DNA of 64,000 nucleotides from Hyalella azteca (Eukaryota > Arthropoda > Malacostraca > Amphipoda > Hyalellidae). Positions 25,101 to 37,100 of this stretch are shown here, in pieces. The number at the start of each line of letters is the position of its first letter. Positions within the stretch are counted from its first letter, which is position 1. The notes under the pieces are model-generated. The model saw only the letters and a program-made list of their open reading frames with translations, searched no databases and had not been told where the DNA came from. The stretch spans positions 27,276-91,275 of the forward strand of contig NW_025937435.1 of NCBI RefSeq assembly GCF_000764305.2. Direction: 5' to 3'. The position numbers and the translations under genes were made by a program.

Positions 25101-28100
25101 GCCCCGGGTCCTGATGGTCGCGCCTTCCCGGGCCCAAAAGGGCCCAAAGGCATCCCGGGCGACCCCGGCCGAGCCGGCGCCCCAGGGTTTAACGGATTAA
25201 AGGTAACGGTTACCCATGGTATTAGAGGCAGGGTAACCATTCGCTGTTGTATATATGATAGGGTAACGGTAATCCTTTGCCTAATTCTTAGGTAACCCTT
25301 TTGTATGGTTAAAGGCAACTTCGTGGGATTCCCTGGTCATATTGATAATATAACGTAGTTATTGCTGTAAAAAAATCCCGGTTCGTTTTCTAAGAAATTG
25401 AAAGTAAAAAACGGCATTCTAGCACAGACTAATCCAGCCTCGTCTCGTGGATTTTACATTCATAAATAATGTCCATGGCAACTGACACATGAAGCTTTAT
25501 TTATCCAATTGTAATAGTTAATATACTAATTATTATATAATATACTATACCTATATATTATGCACATAATACTAATAAGAAATAATACATTAAGTACTAA
25601 ACAGACGGAAAAATATTTTATTGCATTGAAACGGTAAATATACAAATTATTACTTATAATACCAATAACAAATAACAAATTAATACAGCTTATTCGTCCA
25701 ATTGTAATGATTAATATACTTATTATTGATTATAATGCTAAAAACAAATAATGAATTAAGTGCTAAACAGACGAAAAATTACAAGCTGTAGAGATTTTGT
25801 TAGCTCCGTCATTCACTGTTCATGTAACCCCCTCCCCCCAACCTCTTCGGTCGTAACCCCCCCCTCGGTGTGCAGGGCCTCCCTGGGGACGCGGGCACCC
25901 CGGGGGCGACGGGGGAGCCGGGGGTGCGGGGGGACGTGGGCTTCCCCGGCCTCCCCGGCATCGTGACGTTCGCTTTGCCCGGACCCGCGGGGCCCCAGGG
26001 CCCCAAGGGCATGAGTGGGGACCCAGGCTTCTTTGGCCTCGCAGGTAATGGGCCCTGGTTATGGGGGTAATAGTAGTGTTAATGGGGTAATGAGCGCTTG
26101 TAATGAGGCAAATAGGTGGCACTGATAATAGGAGTAATGGGCGTTGGTAATAGGAGTAATGGGCGCTGGTAATGGGAGTAATGGGCGCTGGCAATGGGAG
26201 TAATGGCGCTGGTAATAGGAGTAATGGCGCTGGCAATGGGAGTAATGGCGCTGGTAATAGTAGTAATGGCGCTGGTAATGGGAGTAATGGATGCTTTTAA
26301 TGGGCGCAGGTACTGAGAGTAATGGGCGCTGGTAATGGGCGCTGGTAATGGGGTAATGGGCGCTGGTAATAGGAGTAATGGGCGCTGGAAATGGGAGTAA
26401 TGGGCGCTGGTAATAGGAGGAATGGCGCTGGTAATAGGAGTAATGGGCGCTGGTAATAGGAGTAATGGGCGCTGGTAATAGGAGTAATGGCGCTGGTAAT
26501 GGGAGTAATGGGCGCTGGTAATAGGAGTAATGGGCGCTGGTAATGGGAGTAATGGCGCTGGTAATAGGAGTAATGGGCGCTGGTAATGGGAGTAATGGGT
26601 GCAGGAAATGGGAGTAATGGGCGCTGGTAATAGGAGTAATGGCGCTGGTAATAGGAGTAATGGGCGCTGGTAATAGGAGTAATGGGCGCTGGTAATGGGA
26701 GTAATGGGCGCTGGTAATGGGGGTAATGGGTGCTGGTAATGGGGGTAATGGGTGCTGGTAATGGGGGTAATGGGTGCTGGTAATGGGGTAATGGGCGCTG
26801 GTAATGAGGGTAATGGGCGCTGGTAATGGGGTAATGGGCGCTGGTAATGGGGGTAATGGGTGCTGGTGATGGGGGTAATGGGTGCTGGTAATGGGGTAAT
26901 GGGCGCTGGTAATGAGGGTAATGGGCACTGGTAATGGGGTAATGGGCGCTGGTAATGGGTAATGGGCGCTGGTAATGGGTAATGGGCGCTGGTAATGGGG
27001 TATTAACTGGTCCCCATCCTCCCCAGGCACCCCCGGCGACCGCGGGTTCCCCGGCACGCCTGGAGCCCCCGGGCCACAGGGAGCCGTCGGAGAGCGAGGC
27101 CCCACGGGGCCCTCAGGTCAGTGCAGGGGCGGGGTCCAGGATTACTGGGGCCAACTGGGCCCAAAATTGATGGGCCAATTGGGTCCAGAATTGATGGGGC
27201 CAAAGTGAGCCCAGGATTGATGAGGCCAAAGGGGTCCAAAATTTATGGGCCCACAAAAAATTTATGTTAACAATTTTTAAATTTTTGATGAAATCCATGG
27301 CCCAGTTGGGCCAGCCTTGACATAAGGCCCAGTGGGCCCACTTTGTGTCGCCTGAGAGTTGACTTTGTGTCGCCTGAGAGTTGACTTTGTGTCGTCTGAG
27401 AGTTGACTTTGTGTCGCCTGAGAGTTGACTTTGTGTTGCCTGAGAGTTGACTTTGTGTCGCCTGAGAGTTGACTTTGTGTTGACGTTGACAGGATTCGGC
27501 AACAAGGGCGACATGGGCGAGCCAGGGAGGCCCCAGGACCCGGGCCCACCGGGCCCCCCCGGGACACCCGGCGCCGACGGCACCAAGGTGGGGGATGACG
27601 GGTGGGGGTGCGGGGTGTGGGGATGACGGGTGAGGGATGACGAGTGGGGGAGGCGGTATGAGGGGGATGACAGGTGGGGGGATGTGGGGTGGGGAAGTGC
27701 GGGGTGGGGGGTGCTGAGGGCGTTGGGTTGTTAGAGCAGTCGAAGAGGTGGGGCACATTATCCGGGGAGAGGTGGCAGTAGTTGCACAGGTTATTGATGT
27801 TATTATGGATTCTGCTTTTGTATATAGTATATATTTAGGAGTATATAGTGCAGTGAATATAGTGAGTAGTATATAGTGAGTAATTAATATATATAGTATT
27901 CAGGAGTATATAGTGGCCGGAGCGAAGTTGTGCCAACGTCCGTCTTGCGGATCCTTTATCTTGCCAATCTTTTATCTTGCGGACCTTTATCTTGGTGATC
28001 TTTTATCTTGCGGATCTTTTATCTTACAGACCTTTACCTTGTGGACTTTTATCTTGCGGTTATTTTTTTGTGTTTGTTAAGATTTATATACTGGCGGAGG

Positions 28101-31100
28101 AGGCCAGCCGTTAAGTACGGCAGCTCGGACAGCGTCGGAGTGGAGGGTGCTGCTAGCTGCTTTAAGGGTGGTACCCTTGAAGGGTCGAGCCAAATACAAA
28201 GTGCAGAAACTTTGTGAAAGTTGTTGCTCGGCCAGGACTTATTTGTGACATGGGCTATACAGGTGACCCAGGGTGGCCCAGTGGTTATATATGGGCAGGG
28301 TGGCCCAGTGGTTATATATGTGCAGGGTGGCCCAGTGGTTAAAGTTCAGAGTCCTAGGATTGGAGCAGTGAGTTGCGGGTTCGATCCCAGCTCTGTGCGC
28401 CAGTTTCTGGTCAGAATCGGCTAGGAGGCCGGGCGGTTAAGCACAGCAGAATTGTAGCAGTGAGTTGCGAGTTCGAGACCGCAAAATGCTGTGAATGTTC
28501 TGCGATGTTAAGAATCGGCGACAGGCCTACGGCCTAATAAACGCTGAAACTGCTATTATTATTATTATTATACGTAGGTCAGGTCTTTCAGCCTTTGATA
28601 TTGGTCGTGCTGTACGATAAATCTTCGTGACTGCGAGCAAGATGCCGACTTGCAAAGAACTAGCGGATACAACAGGTCGTCTATTGTTGGCTATGGTAGA
28701 CCAATATTTCGTGTATAATTTGTGCGTTAGTTAAATTTATAGTATTTTGAAAATTAAGCTATTAGAAATACTGATCCTTAAGCGTTTGAAAGCGTTATAG
28801 GGTTGAGTTATAGTTCTCAGGGTTGAGTTTTGAACTGTTTGGAGGGGGATGCAGGGTGGGGGGGTGGGGTGAATGGGGCATGGCAGGGGGTTTAATGGCC
28901 CCATCCCCGTGCAGGGGGCGCGGGGGGACGACGGTTTCCCCGGCATACGGGGCCCCGATGGCTTTCCGGGACAGTCTGGAGACCCTGGGACCGCGGGCCC
29001 ACCGGGCCCACCCGGTACGAGTTAAAGGCTTTATATATATGAGTAATGATATATATTAAATATATACCATATTATAATATATATACACCATATTTATTAT
29101 AATTATAGGAGATAACTGCGCTGTGCTAAGAATTTTACATTAATAAAATATTTTTATTAATACAATTATGAATAATATTTTTATTTTTATTTATAAATTA
29201 AATATATACCATATTATAATATATACAACATATTTATTATAATTATAGGAGGTAAATGCGCTGTGTTAAAATTATCTTATTGATAAGTTTTATTTGTCAA
29301 AAAAATTACAAATAATTTTTTATCTATAAATAAAATTATACATTTATTTATAATAAATGTTTATTAAATAAATTTAATTATTTAATATTACCATGGCCCC
29401 AGGCCTCCCCGGCACCCCCACGGGGCGCGGGCCCCCCGGGGCTGATGGATGGCCCGGACAGGACGGGATCCCGGGTAGACCGGGCCAGAAGGGCCGACCG
29501 GGTGACTTCGGGCCCACAGGGCCCATTGGGGCCCCGGGCCTTCCCGGCCTAACATTCCCCGGACAGAGAGGGGACCCCGGCTTCCGAGGTGGGGGTTATA
29601 TATATGAGGGGTCCCATATAATATATATGAGGGAAGGATATATAATATGTTTTATATAAGAGGGCCTTTAGTTTATAATATATATATATGGAAGTCAATA
29701 TATATATAAAAGGTTGAATATATGTGAGGGGTTACATATACATATATATTTGAGGAGAGGGCCCATGTATAATATATATGAGGGAAGGATATATAATATA
29801 TTATATAAAAGAGGTCTTCAGCGTTTCATCTATATTTTTGTGGGGGGTCAATATATATAAATATATAAAAGAAAGACCAGAGAATTTGTTTTATTCGCAA
29901 TTTTCTTATTAGTTTTGGATTTTGGATTTTTTGGATTTGTCAGAACCTTGAGACTGTTTTCGGAGTAATTTTCGGTGCTTTGATTCTAAATTATTTTGTG
30001 ATTTTGTAATTATTCCTAACAATTTTGATTTTTGAGTAGTATCCTATTTACTTGACTTTGTACTTATGTCGACGCTAATTTCATCACTCAATGCGCCTTT
30101 TAACTTGATAATGAATGATAGAAACATTCGAAACGTCGTTAACGAAATAAACATGTTCATCGGTAACCTGATTTTCGATTTGCCAGTTCAAACTAAAAAT
30201 ATTGTTCGATATATTGAAAAAACTAATAAGAAAATTGCAAATAAAACAAATTCTCTGGTCTTCAATGAAACCTGCTTGAAAGAAGAAATTCTGCCAACCT
30301 ATACTAATATATAAAAGAGTGAATATATGCCGGGGGTTAATATACATAACTATATATAACGCAATGCCTATAAGGGGTTATAGGGGACAATGTATACATG
30401 CAAAAAAATATTTACATTATTTATACGTCATATATAATGAAATATTCACTAATTATACATAAATTAATTATATGTCATCAATGCACTGACACAACATCGT
30501 ATAATGTTGTATATATTGGCCAATATATATAATGTTTATATATACCACATTATATTTTATATAATACATTATATTATATATATATATATTGTAATATATA
30601 TATATACACTCAACCCTCCCCACACAGGGCCCGTGGGGCTCCCGGGCCGGCCGGGCCGCAGCGGGCTGGACGGCAGACCGGGCCTGCAGGGCAGACCCGG
30701 GGACCAGAAGGGGGAGCGGGGGGACGCGGGCTACCCCGGCCCACCAGGGTGAGGGTCTAGCCCTGTTATGTTAATTGGTAGGGTCTAGCCCTGTTATGTT
30801 AATTGGTAGGGTCTAACCCTATCTCGTCTCAGTCATGGGGTCTAACCCTGTCTCGTCTCACCCACAGGGTCTAACCTTGTTACGTCTCAGCCCTAGGGTC
30901 TAACCCTGTCTCGTCTCAGTCATAGGGTCTAACCCTGTCTCGTCTCAGCCATAGGGTCTAACCCTGTCTCGTCTCAGCCATAGGGTCTAACCCTGTCTCG
31001 TCTCAGTCATAGGGACTAACCCTGTCTCGTCTCAGTCATAGGGTCTAACCCTGTCCCGTTTCAGTCATAGGGTCTAACCCTGTCTCGTCTACCAAAAGGC

Positions 31101-34100
31101 CTAACCCTGTCTCGTCTCAGCCATAGGGTATAACCCTGTCTAGTCTCAGCCCTAGGGTCTAACCCTGTCCCGTTTCAGCCCTAGGGTGTAATACTTCCAT
31201 CCATCTCAGACCCAAGGGTCTACCGGGTCCACCGGGACCAGAACAGCTGCGGGACGGCAGCAAGGGGGCCAAGGGCGCCCCGGGCGAAGCGGGCCTGCCA
31301 GGACTGCCCGGGGCCCACGGGGCCCGCGGGTCAGCAGGGGCTGTAGGATACAGCGGGCCCGATGGCCTCCCGGGCTACAAGGTGAGTCCCGGTCCCGCGG
31401 TGGGCCCGGTCCTGCGGTGGGCCCGGTCCTGCGGTGGGCCCGGTCCTGCGGTGGGCCGGTCCCGCAGTGGGCCCGGTCCCACACAGCGTATGGCATTACC
31501 GAGATTCCTTATTATATAAATTACAAATTATATATTTTATACGTTTTATATAAAGTATATGTTGTATATAAATTAGACGTCTTATATATACTATACGTTT
31601 CCTATAAAGCAAAAGTTTCATTATATATTATTTATTCAGAATTTCAAACTTAGATGCTTTATGAGTTTTTTTATTCAATTGTTTACAGAAATTTTCGTTC
31701 TCACCTCATCATTTCTAAGAATATCAGCAAAAAGTATCATATTTTTAGAAACAATCGAATATATTTTAAATTTTCCATCATTTTATTATCCATTTTTCCC
31801 CCTTCATTTTTTTTATTTTTGTACCCTTTCCTTATACCCCTCCCCCTCTCCCTCTCTCATCATTTCCCTCCCTCTTCCCTCTATACGCCATGCCGCCCCC
31901 CCCCCTCCTCAGCCTACCCCCCTCATTTTGCCCCCCTCCTTCCCCCCAGGGTGAACGTGGCATCCCGGGCCTCGCGGGGGCCCCAGGCTTCAAGGGCGCC
32001 ACGGGGATCAGAGGCCTTGTGGGCCTCGCGGGTAAGTCCCCATAGGGATTGAATATTTGATCGAATGACCGACACGGAATATTGATCGAATGACCGCCAT
32101 GGATTGTTGATCGAACGATCGTATACCCTTTTGTGTATCGTATACCATGAATGAGCGACGACATAGTCATCAATGTCGCCGGTTTTATAAAGAGCATTTC
32201 AACCCATATATATCAATACAATTCCTAATTTATAGGAATAGCTAAATAATAATAATAAATTATTAATTGCTAATAATTTAAAATTAAGTAGTAAATTAAT
32301 CGCTAATAATTTACGTACCATGTAAAGTATGTAATTCGTTCGCTGTTAGAAAGCTTTTTACCACAACCACCAACCTTCTTAACACTCGAACTCAAACTGC
32401 GCCTGCGCTGATTGCTAGTAGCTTATATATATACCCGTGCCACGTGCTAATACTATATTCATTCACAAAGTCACCCGACTATAATGGCAGAAAATTAACT
32501 ACATGGCAACCTCCCACTTGGTTGCCAAATGTTGATTATTTTCACTCATTCGCATAAATGCCCGTCCATTATAGTATAGAATAATTGCTTACTCATTTAC
32601 ATAGACTCCATAATATTATGGTAGAGAATTAACTGCATGGCAACCCCCTACTTAGTTGCTACATGCTAATTACTTCTGCTCATTTTCATTGACGCCGAAA
32701 TATTTTAATTCAGAATTGGCTACATGGCAACCACTCATTCAATTGCCGTATGCCAATTACTCTACTCATTAATAGACGTTTTACTATTGTTGTAAATATT
32801 CAACTACTTGGCAACCTCCACTCGTTTGCCACATGCTAATTACTTACATTCATTTGCATGGTATACATGAAAGTATGACTTTCATCTTAAAAAAAATAAT
32901 TAAATGGCAGCCTCTTACTCCGTTACCACTTACTATTTATATTCATCCAAAAAGACTCTAGTGGCAGATTAATAACTACATGGCAACTTCTGGCTCGGTT
33001 GCCAAATGATGATTATTTTTACTACGTTTTTCTTAGCTCGCTTTCGTGTCTGTCTGTCTGTGATGATCAAATCTTGCAATCGATATTTCACCAACTTTCC
33101 CACTAGCTAGCGTTTTGAAACTTTTAGGGAAGCTCAGCTCCCGATAACAATACAGTTATCAATAATTTGTTGCACGTTTCCAGGCGTATATACTATATAT
33201 AGTTTATATATAGTAAGACGTGCGGCCGCTCACGTTATAGACGAGCAGTCGCTGACGTTGCGTATCATCGATACGTACGTCAAGTTAAGTAAATTGGCTC
33301 GCAACAACGTTTTTCATGTGTAACAACGGACTAAAAAGTAGAAAATAAAATACATAAAAATAACTTTTTTAAAAAACTACGTTTTTTTGTTGTGGACTAG
33401 AAAGTAGAATATAAATTATGGCCCGCCCCAAAAAACGTGTGTCGGGCTGTACGTTCACCATCAAATTTCCAAAATTCGTGTGTTGTGTGCTTTTCGCTTT
33501 AATCATAAATCTGCCCGACACACGCTTTTTGGGGCGGGCCATAATTTATATTCTACTTTCTAGTCCACAACAAAAAAACGTAGTTTTTTAAAAAAGTTAT
33601 TTTTATGTATTTTATTACTCATTCACATCGACGCCCAGTTGTTACGGTACAGCAATAAGTACATGACAACTTTTCTCTAGGTTGCCACATGCTAATTACT
33701 TGTACTCATTCACATATATTTAAATACCTGTTTATCATGTAAAAATAACTACATGGCAACCTTGCACACCGTTGCCACGTGCTAATTACTTTTATTTATT
33801 CCTAGGATATACTTAAAAGGCTGTTTATTTTGTAGAATTAACTACTTGGCAACCTTGCACACGGTTGCCACGTGCTAATTACTTTTTATTTATTCATATG
33901 ATATCCCTAAATGCCTGGCAATTATAGCCAGCAATTAAATTGCACTGTTAAACATGGTAACCCTGTTCTCTTTTGCAGGAGCCCCAGGCATCCCCGGGTT
34001 CATGGGTGACCCCGGGGTTGGGGGACCCGTAGGGTTCCCGGGACAGCGGGGTGATGATGGCAGGTTCGGCGCCGTGGGCCTGCCGGGACTACTGGGCCTA

Positions 34101-37100
34101 CGGGGCGACGTCGGGGCCCCGGGATACGCTGGGGCCCCCGGGCCTGCTGGTGTGTAATAAACATGATAATATATATAATATTATGTGTTATATGATGTAT
34201 ATTAATATATTTCATATTATGAAATTATGATTAACTAGTATCCTTTAAATTAATATTATATTTATACTACTTCCCCTTACCCTCCCCCTACTTCACCCTA
34301 TTCCCACCTCCCCCTACTTCCACACCTCCCCTAACTCCCACACCCACCCCCGCTAACTCCCCACCTCCCTCCCCCGCGCAGGTTACCCCGGCCCCGCGGG
34401 TGTGCCAGCTCCCCCAGCCCCGGGCCCGCGGTCCCGTGGGTACCTGCTCACCCGGCACAGCCAGACGGTGGAGGTCCCCCGCTGCCCCCTGGGGATGCCC
34501 CCCATGTGGGAGGGCTACTCCCTCCTGCACGTCATGGGGGACGGCCGCGCCCAGAGCCAGGACCTGGGTTTGTATATATTCTGTATTTATTATATATTTT
34601 ATACAATATGCTTATAGATAATATGCATCATATACGATATACATTTTAAATAATTTACATTATAGATAATATACATTATATGCAACATACACTATATACA
34701 ATTTACATATTATATAAAATACATTATATACAATATAGATGTTATATAATATACATTATATATAGAATACAATATCATATTAAAGTGGTTCTAGAGGGTA
34801 GGTCATCATATCTTGAAATTCAGGCAGCAGTAGCATTTTAATTATATACTAAATACTTTTATATATAAATATACTTTTATGTTACCACTACTCCCCAACT
34901 CCCCAGAGCAGCCATGGAACGACTCATCCCCGTCAGAAACCTCCCCATTCATCCATTCACTAACCTTCCCTTCTTCCCCTTCACTAACCTCCCACTCCCC
35001 CCCCTTCACTAACCTCCCACTTCTCCCCTTCACTAACCTCCACTTCTCCCCTTCACTAACCTCCCACTTCTCCCCTTCAATCTCCCCCTTCACTAACCTC
35101 CCACTTCTCCCCCTTCACTAACCTCCCACTTCTCCCCCTTCCCTAACCTCCCACTTCTCCCCCTTCACTAACGCCCCTCTCCCCCCTTCAGGAGCCCCAG
35201 AGTCGTGTCTCCGCAAGTTCAGCACCTTCTTTAACCCCCCTTCCCTCCTTCAGGAGTCCCAGTGTCTTGCCCCTTCCTCCCCTTCACTGACCCCTTTCCC
35301 CCTTCACTAACGCCCCTCTCCCCCCTTCAGGAGCCCCAGGGTCGTGTCTGCGCAAGTTCAGCACCATGCCCTACCTCTTCTGTAACCCCAACAACGGGTG
35401 CGACTTCGTCTTTCACTAACCCCCCTTCCCCCTTTAGGATCCCCAGGGTCTTCCCCCTTCCCGCCCTTCACTAACCCCTCTTCCCCCCTTCAGGAGCCCC
35501 AGGGTCGTGTCTGCGCAAGTTCAGCACCATGCCCTACCTCTTCTGTAACCCCAACAACGTCTGCGACTTCGCGCAGCGGGGCGACTACTCCTACTGGCTG
35601 TCCACCCCCGAGCCCATGCCCATGATGATGAACCCCATCACCGGGCCAGAGATCGAGAAGTACATCTCCAAGTGAGTGCAGATGGAGTGGAGATTGTCTC
35701 CTAGTCAGTGGAGATTGTGGAGAGATTGTCTCCTAGTGGGTGGAGATTGTTGCCTCCAAATGAGTGGAGATTGTCTCTAAGTGAGTGCAGATTGTGTGGA
35801 GATTGTCTCCAAGTGAGTGGAGTTCTGGAGTGCAGATTGTGTGGAGTGCAGATTGTCTAAGTGAGTGCAGATTGTGTGGAGAGTTGTCTCCTAGTGAGTG
35901 GAGATTGTCTCCTAGTGAGTGGAGATTGTCTCCCAGTGAGTGGAGATTGTCTCCTAGTGAGTGGAGATTGTCTCTAAGTGAGTGCAGAGTGTCTCCCAGT
36001 GAGTGTAGATCTCCCAACCACTCCCTGTCCCCCAGTTAGCCGACCCCCATGTCCCCGACATCATACGATGACATCATGATCCTATCAGATCAGCCAATCA
36101 CAGTCTGGATAAGATGACATCATGATCCTATCAGCCAATCACAGTCTGGATAAGATGACATCATGATCCTATCAGCCAATCACAGCTGGGAAGGGACATG
36201 TCTCCGCCAAAAAGTAACTTCGAGCACTATATATACTATATATAAAAATTCCACCATTCCCTAACCCCCCTCTCCCCCCAGGTACGTGGTATGCGAGGCT
36301 TCCATGTCCCCCTAACCCCCCCTCACCCCCAGGTGCGTGGTATGCGAGGCCCCCATGTTCCCCTAACCCCCCTCCCCCCAGGTACGTGGTATGCGAGGCC
36401 CCCATGTCCCCCTAACCCTCCCTCCCCCCAGGTGCGTGGTATGCGAGGCCCCCTCTTCGGTTATCGCCCTGCACAGCCAGAGCGTCGACATCCCCGACTG
36501 CCCCCCCAACTGGGACAGCCTCTGGATCGGCTACTCCTTCATCATGGTGGGTCATCCTGACACACTTACCCTAACAAAATTTAGAGTCTCCCCAGCTTTT
36601 GGTTTAGGGTCGCCCCTGCTTCTGGTTTAGAGTCGCCCCAGCTTCTGGTACTCCAAATCAGAAGCTGCCTCGTCTGTAAATTTTCACTGGGTAGTGGGTT
36701 CCTTCATCATGGTGGGTCATCCTGACACACTTATAGTGGGTTCCCTACATCGAAGATATTTTGAATTTCTTTTATTTTTCAATTCTTGCTAATTATATTT
36801 CTCTGTGACACCTCCCTTTACTTGCAGCACACTGACGCAGGCGCTGAAGGAGGCGGCCAAAACCTGATGTCCCCAGGCTCCTGCATTGAAGACTTCAGAC
36901 CGACGCCCTTCATCGAGTGCCACGGTCACGGCAGATGCAACTACTTCACCACCGCTATCAGCTACTGGATGGCCACCATCGAGCTCCGGGACCAGTTCTC
37001 TAGACCCCGGCAGCAGACCCTGAAGGCGGGCGACCTCAAGACCCGCGTCAGCAGGTGCAACGTCTGCAGCAGAAGTGCGGTGGTCGTAACGGGCAATGAA

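Noticed and set aside
26059..27105. 348-residue minus-strand open frame with ITSAHY repeats
   Set aside because: It is the antisense reading of an intron minisatellite between two clear collagen exons.
30066..30314. 82-residue plus-strand open frame in the collagen intron 29589-30627
   Set aside because: AT-rich, no splice support, no recognised domain, and an antisense frame is equally open.
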